Source: Branchinecta lynchi
Lineage: Eukaryota; Arthropoda; Branchiopoda; Anostraca; Branchinectidae
DNA length: 64,000 bases
Assembly: GCA_023053575.1 (NCBI GenBank)
Contig: JAKZAP010000018.1
Location: 13,544,202 to 13,608,201 of the forward strand
Reading direction: 5' to 3'
Part shown: in pieces, positions 27,736-38,919 of the stretch
How the letters are laid out: the number at the start of each line of letters is the position of its first letter
Numbering within the stretch: position 1 is the stretch's first letter
The notes under the pieces: generated by a model
What the model saw: only the letters and a program-made list of their open reading frames with translations
Database searches by the model: none
What the model was told of the DNA's origin: nothing
Translations under genes and position numbers: made by a program

Positions 27736-28590
27736 TTCTGTACGTACTCTTTCAAAATTGATTGGTACTTACGTCGCCGCTTTTCCAGCTGTTTTGTACG
27801 GCAGAGTTCATACCAGGGAGTTAGAGCTTGCAAAAACCAGAGCTTTAGAAAATAACAAACAAGACTGGGATGCATTTCTCAAGATTACTGAAAAAAAAAT
27901 AAAGGAAGATCTTCTTTGGTGGTACCATCATTTTGAAGATGTGAATTCACCAATTCGGCAACCAACCCCTCATTTAACCTTAAATACTCATACAAGTCTG
28001 TTAGGCTGGGGTGTTACTTCAGGAGACTTTAAAGTTGGGGGGCAATGGGGGCTGGTTGAAGGTCAACAGCATATAAACGTGTTAGAGCTCTTGGCTATTG
28101 AATATGGAATTCTCTCCTTTTGTCGTGATGTTACAGATTCTCACATACGAGTCATGACAGACTCCACAACGGCCAAGGCCTATGTGAACAACATGGGAGG
28201 AACTCATTCGAATTCTTGCCACCAAGTTGCTAAACGAATTTGGAGCTGGGCGGAAAAACACAGAAATTTTATTTCTGTTTTCCATGTACCAGGAGTTTTT
28301 GAATGTGGGAGCTGACCAAATGTCCCGAGAATTCAATGAGAATCTTGAGTGGTCATTGGATGGTACCATTTTTAACCAGATAGAAAAGAAATTTGGAAAG
28401 TTTGAAGTTGACCTATTCGCCCACACGCCTAAATTACAAGGTAAAGAAATACGTATCTTTCCAGCCGGATCCAGAAGCCTGGAAAGTTGATGCTTTTTCT
28501 TGCGAGTGGAACTTTAATGCGTACGCGTTTACGCCTTTTAGGTTGATCAGAAAGATTCTGGCGAAACTTCGGGACGAGGGATCAAATCTA
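27719..28590 (+). pseudogene. DIRS-like RNase H and following conserved region, frame-broken
   Basis: The frame opening at 27719 continues the thumb region (LIGTYVAAFPAVLYGRVHTR) into RNase H: INVLELLAIEYGI carries the Glu and VMTDSTTAKAYVNNMGG an Asp. A shift near 28300 moves the last Asp motif (NVGADQMSRE) to another frame. A further shift near 28440 precedes AWKVDAFSCEWNFNAYAFTP and VLVAPMWPTQAWF, a region that follows RNase H in many DIRS elements. No intact methyltransferase motif is evident. Confidence 0.75.
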
Positions 28591-29781
28591 GTTCTTGTAG
28601 CACCAATGTGGCCGACACAAGCGTGGTTTTCCCAACTGTCGGAGATCTTAGTAGAGGTACCATGCCGTCTACCGGTAGCACGGGGCCACATATTTTGTCC
28701 AGTCTCCGGGAAGACCCATCCAATGTGGCAGCGCCTAAATTTAATAGTATGTCGTTTGTCAGGGAACATCTCGCAAGCGAGCAAGTTCCGACAGTCGCTG
28801 CCGACATCATTGTCCAGTCCTGGACAAAATCTACAGTATCCCAGTACTCTGCATACTGGACGAAGTGGGAAGTTTTCTGTAGTGAAAGGAATTTCGATCC
28901 CATGGTATACTCCGTAAATAGTTGCCTCAGTTTTTTATCATTGTTGTATAAAAGCGGTTTAGGATATAGTGCGATTAATACCGCCAGAAGTGCTTTGTCG
29001 TCATTCATTTTCGACAAAAATGGAAGTCCTGTTGGATCCCATAATTTGGTTCGTCGTTTTATGCGAGGTATTTTCAAGATTGTCCCTACGCGACCTCGTT
29101 ATGATTCAACTTGGGACGTCGAACCGGTGTTTAGATATCTGCGAAACTCTTTCAGTGAAAGTGACAAATTGGGTCTGATGAAACTTTCAGAGTGTACCGT
29201 TTTTTGTTGTCTTTAACTATAGCCTGCAGAATTCAAGTCCTGTCTCTACTGTGTATAGATAGTATGTCAGATCAATCCGATAAAATTGTGTTTTTCGTGG
29301 GAAATAAGCAGAAGCAGTCCCGTGCTGGGAACAGTTATAGTAGGCTACAGTTATTTTTGATGCTTTTCACGTGGACCCATTACTGTGTCCGGTTGTAGCA
29401 ATTAGAAGATATTTGGCTTTTACGAAGGATATCAGAGAGTCAAACTCTTTGTTTATAATTTGTAATAAACCGCATAAAGCCTCTTCTAAAAGCACGATAT
29501 CACGATGGATCGTAAACTGTATGTCGAAGGCAGGTATTAATACTGAAGTTTTTAAATCACATTCAGTTAGGTCAGCATCAGCATCTGCGGCATTCCGCTT
29601 GAGAATACCTGTAGACACCATTTTAAAAAGGGCAGGATGGTCCTCGCGTTGTGTTTTCGCAAAATATTACAACAAAACAGTTGAGCCGGTTTTTTGTAGT
29701 CCAGAATGTCTTAGCTGTTTAGACATCGTAAATATTAGATTTTGTTATATATATATATGTAAGTCATATGTAGTCGGATGA
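28591..29781 (+). pseudogene. DIRS-like tyrosine recombinase, frame-broken
   Basis: Three frames are needed. The N-terminal SAM-like core-binding domain is at 28608-29200 (STVSQYSAYWTKWEVFC). The first catalytic Arg is in CRIQVLSLLCIDSM near 29226. The second part (29371-29781) has the H-x-x-R box HSVRSASASAAF and GWSSRCVFAKYYNK with the Tyr nucleophile. The order R...HxxR...Y is that of tyrosine recombinases, which would integrate the circular DIRS cDNA without target duplication. Shifts near 29205 and 29385 inactivate it. Confidence 0.82.
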
Positions 29782-29868
29782 TTAAAACCTGTGTGTTGGT
29801 ACTTCGTCGAAAAACTGTTTTCCTTTGAAATCTCAATTCAGCTGTATCTACTATATGCGACGCTAATT

Positions 29869-30172
29869 TGTAAATTAAACAAGACTTACCTGTAAGGTGA
29901 AGTTTGATTATAATTAGCGTCGCATATTATAGTAGATACAGATTAATTGCCCGCCCTCCACGTTTAACCCCATTTTGTGTCCAGTGTATAATGGTCTTTT
30001 TCTCGAAGTACTTTTTTCTTCTGTGACAGTCAATTTGAAACCTGAAGCTCAGAGAAGTCGCCGGCACGGAGAGTCCTAGCGCCATCTCAATTAATCTGTA
30101 TCTACTATAATATGCGACGCTAATTATAATCAAACTTCACCTTACAGGTAAGTCTTGTTTAATTTACAAATT
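29869..30172. repeat. Foldback/MITE with ~81-bp arms next to the DIRS right end
   Basis: 29869-29949 and 30088-30170 are reverse complements (gtaaattaaacaagacttac... / ...gtaagtcttgtttaatttac). The inner part repeats the DIRS end sequence (attagcgtcgcatat..., gatggcgctaggactctccg) seen at 25227-25312. It is either an internally deleted derivative of the DIRS ends or an independent MITE. Confidence 0.75.
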
Positions 30173-30385
30173 TTAACTGTCCCCTGAGAGTCTATCTACA
30201 TGAGCATGGGCTAAAACCCCTGTCCTCGGAATTCTCAAATAAAGTTTTAGGTCGATTCATGCTTAATTCGAAGTGTGTTAGGGGGGGGGGGGAGGGAGGG
30301 TAGGCATTTTTTGCCCTAAATGACGTTCGCACGACCTCGACATAAATTGTAAAGCACAGTTGCCACCCGTGTGTTGCCCTTCGGC
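30172..30385. other. Spacer before family B
   Basis: G-rich run near 30281-30300; nothing else is recognised. Confidence 0.4.
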
Positions 30386-31779
30386 AAGTGCCATATAGCG
30401 ATCGCAGTTTCTGTCCGTCAGTCGGTCCGTCGGTCCGTCGGGCCCGGTTTTGCTAGTTCGGGCACTTCCAGATACGCTAGGATGATGACACTTGGCAGGC
30501 ATATCAGGGACCGGACCAGATTAAATTATAAATAATCGCCACCCCGATCCAACCATCTGGGGGGAGTGGACGGAGGGAGAATCCGGAAAAATTAGAAAAA
30601 ATGAGTATTTTTAAATTACGAACGGGTGATTGGATCTTAATGAAACTTGATATATGAAGTACCTCGTGTTTTAGACATTGCATTTTAAATCCAGACCGGA
30701 TCCGGTGGAGGGGGAAACCGGAAATCTTGGAAAACGCTTAGAGTGGAGAGATCGGGTTGAAACTTGGTGGAAAGAAGAAGCACAAGTCCTAGATACGTGA
30801 TTGACATAACCGGACCGGACCCGCTCACTTTGGAGGAGTTGGGGGGGGGGAGTCCGAGTTTCTAGTGATCCCGGGAATTCGGTGCTTCCTGATGTGCTAG
30901 GACGATGGGAATTGACAGGGATGTCAGGGACCCGAACAGTTCCCCGATCCGACCATCTGGGGGGAGGGCTGGAGGGAGGAAAAGTGAGGTATTTTTAACT
31001 TAAGAACAGGTGATAGGATCCTACTGAAATTTGTTATATAGAAATACCTCGTTTTTCAGACGCCACATTTTCAATCCGGACCGGATCCGATGACATGGGG
31101 GGGGGGGGGGTGAACCGGAAATCTTGGGAAACACTTTGATTCGAGGGTTCGGGATGAAACTTGGTGGGAAGAACAAGCACAAGTCCTAGATACTTGAATT
31201 CGGTCACTGTGCGGGAGTTGGGGGATCCGCATTTCTAGTGATTCCGCGAGTTCGATACTTCCTGATGTGCTAGGACGATGAAACTTTGCAGGCCTATCAA
31301 GGACCTGAACAGATTGACTTGCGAATGTAGTTTCCCCGATCCGACCATCGTGGGTGGAGTGAAGGGACTGGGAATCCGGAATCTAGTGGCAATTAAGCTC
31401 AGCTATTGAGCGGGCGATCGGATTTATATGAAACTTGATATTTAGAAAGACCTCGTGCCTCAGACTTCCCATTTTAAATCTGGACCGGATCCGGTGACAT
31501 TGGTGGCAGTCGGAGGGGGAACCAGAAATCTTTGGAAACGCTTAGAGTGGAGGGATCGGGATGAAACTTGGCGGGAAGAACAAGCACAAGTCCTAGAAAC
31601 GTCATTGACATAATAGGATCGGATTCGGGCACTGTGGGGGAGTTGAGGGTTTGGGAGCCCGGAGGGGGGGGGGGGGACTTTTTGACATGCATTAAAATTT
31701 AAAGGTACAGTTATTGAGATCAGAATAGAAGCCAAATCCAGACCTATGGACAGATTGGGATGCAAGTTGGACAGTCTCT

Positions 31780-31885
31780 AGCTTATATTTGACGACGCAA
31801 AACGGATAACTCAGCTACATTTTATTCGAGCTATATTTCGGCCCTTCTTGGCAAGGGTCCTCTTCAGGCTTAAGCCGCTCAAGCT
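31780..31885. repeat. Partial copy of the 'cggcccttcttgg' family
   Basis: Contains tatttgacgacgcaaaacgg and tatatttcggcccttcttgg, as in the hairpin at 2727-2844, but only one arm, followed by 'caagggtcctcttcaggct'. It interrupts family B sequence. Confidence 0.6.
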
Positions 31886-32104
31886 GGAAATGCGGCCTTG
31901 ATTTGTTATTTGGTGTCCGGACCAGATCTGACCAAAGTAGGGGGTGGGGGGGGGGAGGGAGTGAAGCGGAAATGGAACTTGCTGATAGGCTATGCTCCGA
32001 TTCCAGTCAAACTTGATCGACGGAAATAGGAGATGTCAGAGATGCGAAGTTTATGTTTCCGAGAGGTACTCAGCCCCAGTGGGGGGAGCTGGGATGGGAT
32101 TCCA

Positions 32105-32815
32105 AATTCCAATTCAATTCCAATTCAATTTATTTTCAAAAATTCGTTCACGGACGAAGCCGAACATTGAATTTCTTCCGTCATGTATAACTTAACAATT
32201 AACTAATGTTAAAACAACTAGCCTATAACTAATGTTATTCATTTGGTCAATATACATGTATCTCACAATAAAACTCTAAGTAAAACCTTCAATCATACGT
32301 AACATGTCAACTTATCAAAACATCTATAGACAAAACTCATAATTCGGTCAAATTCACCCCAAACTAAAAACTAGATAATATCAAAAATTATTATATTTAC
32401 AATTCAATAACAACACACACAAAAATACGATTAAATTATGGAGGTGGTTCGGAATGCCGGTTAAAAAGGTCAGTGAACGAAGGAACAAAACTTTTTCTGT
32501 ATCGGTCATGGGAACAGGGTACTGGCTGCAACTTTGGAACAGGCTGGGCAGCAGCTCGTGCCGGTCTTGGCCTAATAGATAGATATGCAGGGGGAAGAAT
32601 TTCTCGTAGGCCAGGGCTCTCCAACGTTTTTAGACCAAAACTGAAACACAACTTTTTTCGGCGCTGTGCTAACAATTCTAAATTAAATCTTTTCAACAAT
32701 TCGAAATATGGGACTTTAGGGGACTTCGAGGCCACAAGGAGGGCTCTATACTGCACCCGTTCGAGTATATCCGCCCCGGAGATGATGTTGCTCGCATAGG
32801 GGTAAACAAAAGTTG
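32105..32815 (-). pseudogene. LINE ORF2 C-terminus and 3' end inserted in family B
   Basis: On minus, a frame from about 32815 to 32436 reads ADILERVQYRALLVASKSP, RFNLELLAQRRKKLCFSFGL and DRYRKSFVPSFTDLFN, the usual C-terminal end of invertebrate LINE ORF2 proteins. A 3' UTR follows and ends at about 32105 in (ggaattgaatt)n repeats, a typical LINE tail. The copy is 5'-truncated. Confidence 0.75.
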
Positions 32816-33055
32816 AACATTTTGAATGAAACTTGGAATATAGAGAAGGTATATGCCCTAGATGAAATATTTTAGGGTTCAGACCGGATCTGACAACGGT
32901 GGGGGGGGGGGGGTGAATCACCGGAAGTTAAAACAATGCTCGGTTTCTTGATAGTTGGTACGGGAAAATGCTTTAGATGATCCATTTAGGAGTCGAGCCA
33001 GATTCGGCCGCGTGCGGGGAGTTGGAGCTCCCGTATGGAAATAATTCAAGTCACT

Positions 33056-33400
33056 GTACTATGGGACATTTTTCCAATCGTAAACAATTGAAAACAATTG
33101 GAAGCGATCGTAAACAATTGTTTTTTTTTACGATTGGAAACAGCTGTTTACGATCGTAAATAGTTGTTTACGATTGTGAACAGTTGTTTACAACTGGAAA
33201 CAGTTGTTTACGATTGGAAACAGTTGTTTACGATTGGAAACAGTTGTTTACGATTGGAAACAGTTCTTTACGATTGGCAACAGTTCTTTACGATTAGAAA
33301 CAGTTGTTTCTAATTGTTTCCAATCGTTTGCGATTGTAATCAGTTATTAACGGTTGTATTTTTACTATTGGAAACAGTTGTTTCCAATCGTAAAATTACA
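33056..33400. repeat. 20-bp minisatellite (acgattggaaacagttgttt)
   Basis: About 14-16 degenerate copies of a 20-bp unit rich in 'gtttacgattggaaacagtt'. Some units are inverted at both ends ('aattgtttccaatcg'). It lies inside family B copy 1, about 320 bp before the next protease exon. Confidence 0.8.
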
Positions 33401-33718
33401 GTTGGGAAGAAAATGATTTCCAGTACCCCTAGGAAATCTACTGGAAATCGTGTGGCACGTCTATGGACAAAACGAGTGGATCTATTGGGTTGAAACTTGG
33501 AAGGTAGAAAAGTCATTTGCCCTAGATGATTAGAGGCGATGCCAGAAATGTTCAGACTTGAGTGAAACGTATAGATTTCCTATTTCTGTCCAAACCGCAT
33601 TTTTGAATGGCGGGGTATTTTGTGATGTTCTCATCAACTTTCCTTACCACCTACTCGTAACAAGTGCCATATGAGCTCGTAGCTCTTTTTTTAATGGCTA
33701 TTCGTCTTGTTTTTATAG

Positions 33719-33851
33719 GAATATTTTGTTCGCTACTTTATTCTTCTCCTACAATGACTACACCAACCCGTCTTTAACCGGAGAAGAGCAAACGATGGTC
33801 ATCACCAAAGCAAACATTATTGTCCACGAGAATTTCGACCGCAGCATCTGG
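33719..33851 (+). CDS. Serine protease gene, exon between catalytic His and Asp
   Basis: Acceptor ttttatag at 33718, donor gtaagt at 33852. The first base completes the codon left by the previous exon, then 44 codons follow in phase 0. It encodes the loop and strands before the catalytic Asp, ending VITKANIIVHENFDRSIW, where IIVHENFD is the usual strand leading into the Asp motif of S1 proteases. An acidic calcium-loop-like segment (NPSLTGEEQ) precedes it. The acceptor lies about 30 bp after the end of family B. Confidence 0.85.
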
Positions 33852-36302
33852 GTAAGTGAATTTCCTGGACAAGGAAAGAAATTATAAAATGTAAATTTCT
33901 GGAATAAAAAAAAAAAAGAAATTAACAGATGTGAAAATATAGAAGATGATTTTTTCTTAAGCAAAGCAAATATCATAGAATTCACACATGCGGTAATAAT
34001 AATGTCGATAACAATATAAAGCAGAAAAGGCCAGTGGCCGCTGGTGATTAAAGGAGAAGGTTAAAGTTGACACCAGGAGGTATAAGTATCCCAGGGTTAT
34101 CCTGTTTGATGTAGGTGCATGATGTATGAAAAAAGGGTAACGAACGGTCACTCTGGTGTCAGGTAGTTCACGTGGTAGTTCTCGGTCCACCAACGGTCGC
34201 ACGAGTAGGAATACGCTTCGATCTAGTTAGGTTTCAGCAGGATGTCCCTATCACGGAGTCTTTTAGGTAATTTGCGAGGAAATGTGAAAAAATAATAAAT
34301 GCACAAATAATTAGTTGTAGCTTAAGGTTTCTTAGATTGAGCAAACTTTTCGAGGAGAAACCAGAAGAAAATATTTAGTCATTTAGTTTTCTGTACACGG
34401 TTTGTGTGACAGGTCGCTAAGGTAGTGGTTTCCAACGGTCGTTCAACGGTTTAATTTAGTCTGATTTCGCTGTGTTGGGTGAACAGTGGTAAACTACGTT
34501 TAGAGGCCAGAACAGAGCAAAATAACACTAGGGAGTATCGCCAAGACCTATGCTTCCAATGCTTTGCAAACGCGACATATTCGTAGCGCCGCCCATTACG
34601 CTTGCAGCATCTAAAGCGGGACAAACTTGCGGGTATAATAATTTCTAGTAAAGCAAAGGTGCCATCTGCATAGACCAAGGAAACAATGTATCGTATTTTG
34701 CTGTTTTCAGAATATGAAGTTATCGGAGCCAGCGCTGGTGAACGACTGACTAAGTTACAGTAGGGACGTTCCCTATCACTAGTGGTGCTAGTATCGCTGC
34801 TTTTCGAGTGTGTGTCAATTTTGTCAAGTCTTGGCGCTGCATCGTAGTGTTATTTTGCTCTGGGACAGAGAGACACCTATCAATAAAAGATGTTTGCATC
34901 GGTCAGGTATGGATTAATCGACTTTCTTTCACCACTTGTGGCTGCAGTTTAAAAATAAATACTCTCAATAGGACATGTCTCAGTAAAGCGACAACGATCC
35001 TAGCTGAGAGACCTCCCAGGTGACCTATATTCCTAAAAGGCTGAAATCCAGGTTTGGGAAGTCCCTGCAAAAGGGATATCTTGAAGTAGCTAATTGATAT
35101 GGTGGAAAGTGGATGAGAAACCTTTACAAGTCGATAGGAATGAATACTGTTAGCTGTACTATACCGTTTCTTTCTGTGTAGTTCTAATGCTAAACACTAA
35201 CCGACATTATCCAAAACTAAGAGAAACTGAAATGTTCAGTGGATCAGACTGCATAAGCTAGATTGTCAATCAATTTATTTTAACCCTAATAGCACTAGTC
35301 TAACACGGGTGGAAAATTGGAAAAACAAACACTCACATCTAATAGAAATAAAACACAAACTAACAAACAATAATTACGAAACGAACATAAAATTAAGTAC
35401 AGTTAAAAATGTTCAGTGAAATACGAATGGACGATTTTAGAGATCTTTCTGAAGGTTTCGTTGACGGGGTTAGAAGCCTAGGTTTCGGGTCGTTCTTGCT
35501 TCGCGTTTAGGGCCAATAGAGGGTGCAACGAAGTCCGGAAGGATGGTCCTGTGATGGCGATAATTCAAAATTTTCAGATTACTGGACATGTCTTTTCTTC
35601 CTGAAAACATGGCTGATTTTTATGGAGAAATGACACAAAAACCTAAAAAAAAAGTTTTGGTAGAAATACTACCCAATATTTAGCTAGAAGATTTTACTTT
35701 TTATAAATATAGCCCGTCAACCAAATGTATTTCATTTTGTCTGATTCTCTTGTTAAGACCCATTTTGAGCATGCCCGCACTCTCAGAAGTTTGATAACAG
35801 ATAACACATTGCGAGCATCCTTGTGCTATGTGCTATGAACCTTTTAAGTGTTATGTTTCGCGAAAGGATAACATTTATAAAAGGACCATAACAAATGTAT
35901 TCTCGTAACGTTTAACACAAGGATGCGCAAACTTGTGTTATCTGTTAGCAAACTTCTGACAAGACAAACAAACTTCTCCACTAGACGATACGACACTCGT
36001 ATCGTGAGTGTCGTCCTGATTTGAAGTCGCGACTTGGATGGGGGTTATCTTAACTTTATGAATGCTAGAATATTGCGTACTGTACACGCGGGAGTCACTA
36101 TCCCAGCTGACACTCATAATTCCCACGACTCAAAATGCCCGCGACTCATAATTCCCACGGTTCAGAATGCTTACGATTAAGTAAACTAGCATTAGCGATG
36201 ATTGAAAGCGGAAGGAGTAGACCAAGTATCAGAATGGCAATAATCACATGTTGAACTGGTATAATCCCAACTATAATACAAAATGTAATACTTTGCTGAA
36301 TT
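33852..36302. other. Intron of the serine protease gene, left part
   Basis: No exon is seen. An imperfect inverted repeat lies at 35784-35958. A-rich sequence at 35270-35410 resembles the 3' end of the LINE near 32400. Confidence 0.5.
35784..35958. repeat. Imperfect inverted repeat (MITE-like)
   Basis: The arms begin cagaagtttgataacagataacac and end with its near reverse complement (gtgttatctgttagcaaacttctg). Both also include 'gcatccttgtg', with about 80 bp between. Confidence 0.6.
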
Positions 36303-37310
36303 CTAAAACAAGAGCTGGAAGCTCATATGGCACTTGCAAGGCTGGGTCAGAGGATTAAAGTAGGAGTTCGTCAATTCGTGGGTTTGTTGTGATCATTTGT
36401 AAGCAAAACCTGAAATAAGAATGGGTCCTTGGAAATCACGAGAATGTATTGTTCATAAAAATTATTTTATTGTGCATTTGGCCGTGATGATGCGCACTTC
36501 AGCAATTCATCTGTAATGAGCACTCTTGAAGGCCAATATTTTGCTCAAAATTGTTGTTTGTATTTTAAGAAATTCAGTTGTAAGCAAAACCCATGAGGCA
36601 AAAATGATCATGGTCCCTTGGGTATCATGAATATATATCGTTTGGTTCAAGTATTGTTTGACTTTTCAGTTATAAACGCACTCAAGGGTGCTAAAAATTA
36701 GTTTTCAGAGCAATACCCTTGAGTTAAAATGTAGACTTTGCTTAAAAGCATTTTTTGGCATTTACCTAGAAGAAACTTAACTCCGCATCACCGGAGTTCC
36801 GGAACCCCCCTCCAACTACCCCCATTGTGCACGAGTCTGGTCCGGTTCTGTCAGTGATGTACCTAGGGCTTGTGCTTGTTCGTCTCACCAAGTATTATCC
36901 CGATCGCTCCATTCTAAGCGTGTCACATGATTTCCGGTTCCGTCCTCTGATTCCTCCCCACCCCCATATTCATCGGATTCGGTCCGGACTTGAAATGGGA
37001 AATCTGAGACATGATTTCTATCCGAAGATCAAGTTTCATTAAGATCCGATCACCCGTTCGAAAGTTATGCATGTAAATAAATTCCGGATTCCGTCTCCCC
37101 TCCCTCCCCCCACGATGGTCGGATCGAGCAAGTGACTATTTCCAAGTTAGTTTGGTCGGGTCTCTAATACGCCTGTCAAGTTTCATCGTCCTAGTACATC
37201 TGGAAGTACCCTAACTCGCAAATACCGGACTAACCGACCGACCGACCGACGGAAATGTGATCGGTATATGGCACTTGGCCGAAAGGCAAGTGCCATAAAA
37301 ATCTGACTCT
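36303..37310 (-). mobile_element. Repeat family B, inverted partial copy
   Basis: It begins aaaacaagagctggaagctcatatggcacttg, the reverse complement of the family B 3' end. It ends in a hairpin tatggcacttg-gccgaaagg-caagtgccata. Units such as 'catcggattcggtccggac' and a (cgac)n tract at 37235-37250 lie between. The plus-strand frame at 36827-37042 is repeat sequence. Confidence 0.7.
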
Positions 37311-37479
37311 CAAAAGCGACCTTAAAACTGTTATTTTTAATTAAGAACAATTCTACCTTCATGGTGCAAGATTTATTGGATCGCCTAGTTTCGCTTGCTC
37401 TGTTGGAACAATTTTATGTGACATCTCTTCTGTGCTTTCACGCAAATAGTCATGATCTGGTCAACAAACAATAAAATAA

Positions 37480-38560
37480 TTCCTTTCAATACCTTTTCCG
37501 TGGTAATCCTGTCTGTTGTAATGTCGTTGTGCGTTGTTCCACGACATTTTGACCTCCCCTGTGGACAATGAGCCGTCGGGCATTTTGAACAGGGACGATT
37601 TTAGCCTTCCCTGTGGATATTTTAAACTGTCGGCATTTTGAGCCGTCGATATTCTAGACGATTTTAATTTCGGGGTCTTGGACTTGTGGGCATTTTGAGT
37701 CGTGGGCATTTTAGATCGTCGACATTTTGAGCCGTGGGCACTTTGAATCATGGGCATTTTGAACCGTGGTAATTTTGATCATGAGCATTGTGAGAGTGGG
37801 CAGAAAGATCGTGATGATTTGGAAACCGCCGAAACGCTAAAACTCAAAATGCCCAAAAATGCCTACGACAAAAAATGCCCACGGTCAGAATGCCCGCGAT
37901 TGAAGTATTGGAGGTGTTAACTGTAGTTAGTATATATATCATGGCAAATATGTCATAGGTAGACAATGAACTGCGTCTGTACTATTACCGAAGGCCTTGC
38001 ACATCAAGCCCGATCAAAATATGTAACGTACCTGAGTGTTATCTTCCTAATAGACAAGCGGACAGACAGACTTTACAGTTTCATATGTATGTTTTATAGG
38101 TAAAATAACGATTTGAAATCCGAAAATGCAACATGAATTCAACGCAGCTTGAACCTTTTAAGACGTTTACTCTCTGCCAAATGAATACTTTTCCGCGGTA
38201 ATCCTGTCCCTTATAATCTCGTTGTCCGTTGTCCCAGGATGATTTTGGCCTCCCCTGTGAACAGGTTGAGCCGTCGGCATTTTGAACAAGGACGATTTTA
38301 GCCCCCCCCCCCCCCCCCACCTCTCTGTGTGCATTTTGAACTGTCGGCATTTGAGCCGTCAGGATTTTGAAAGATTTCGACTTCAGGGTCTTCGACCTCA
38401 ATTGTGGGCATTTTTAGTCGTGGGCATTTTGAGCCATGGGCATCCTGAATCGCGGACATTTTGAACCGTGGGCATTCAGAATTGGCATTCTGAGCGTGGA
38501 CATTGTGAGAGTGGGCAATGACATCGATGGTGATTTTCGAAACCACCCAGATGGTGTCTG
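37480..38560. repeat. Two blocks of ~19-bp 'gggcattttgaaccgt' repeats
   Basis: Blocks at about 37540-37780 and 38260-38510 contain many variants of gggcattttgaaccgtg, some in reverse orientation nearby (36120-36170, 37840-37900). They produce long but meaningless open frames. Confidence 0.7.
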
Positions 38561-38919
38561 GGTGGAAACCTGATGACCTGATGACGCACACCCGATGACC
38601 TATTATTCATATTATGAAATATCGATCGCAGATCAGCTCTAGTGACTGGTTTAATGTGCAATCATACTTCAGTCGGGGGTGGTAAAACGTATTCGAATGC
38701 TGGATCATTTGCCGAGGTAAAATCAATTAGATTATTAAAATGGTAGAAAAACGCGTCAAATACAAGAAACATCTTTGATTACTAATTGGTCTACTATTAA
38801 CTGATCCGGAAGGACATTCTGTTTATTAGTTAATACCTCACCAATATCGTCCCACGTTTTTCTCGGATTTCCCTCTGTCGCTTTAAATCTATTTTCGTAA
38901 TAATAACTTTTTCCTCTGC

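Larger units (their letters stand above)
25227..29867 (+). mobile_element. DIRS-like tyrosine-recombinase retroelement (degenerate)
   Basis: A perfect 37-bp inverted repeat bounds it: 25227-25263 (ATTAGCGTCGCATATAGTAG...) and 29831-29867. Inside, on plus, lie gag-like, reverse transcriptase, RNase H and tyrosine recombinase regions, the order of the DIRS order. There are no LTRs and no DDE integrase. An in-frame TGA and at least five frameshifts show it is dead. It sits in the intron between serine protease exons ending 25130 and starting 33719. It is also possible that the 37-bp repeats belong to a MITE (a full copy is at 29869-30172) into which the DIRS element inserted. Confidence 0.85.
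30386..33690 (+). mobile_element. Repeat family B, copy 1 (~3.3 kb with nested insertions)
   Basis: It begins caagtgccatatagcgatcg followed by a (gtccgtcggtc)n tract and ends acaagtgccatatgagctcgtagctc at about 33660-33688. The inside consists of degenerate units: 'gaccatctggggggagt', 'gatcggatcttaatgaaacttg', 'gacattggggggagttgga', 'gggatgaaacttggtgggaagaacaagcacaagtcctaga'. The same ends and order are found at 54136-56875. It is interrupted by the hairpin-family tail (31780-31885), a LINE end (32105-32815) and a minisatellite (33056-33400). It encodes no protein. Both ends share AAGTGCCATAT. Confidence 0.75.

Noticed and set aside
28547..29077. Minus-strand 176-codon frame
   Set aside because: Antisense to the DIRS recombinase region, which has clear motifs on plus.
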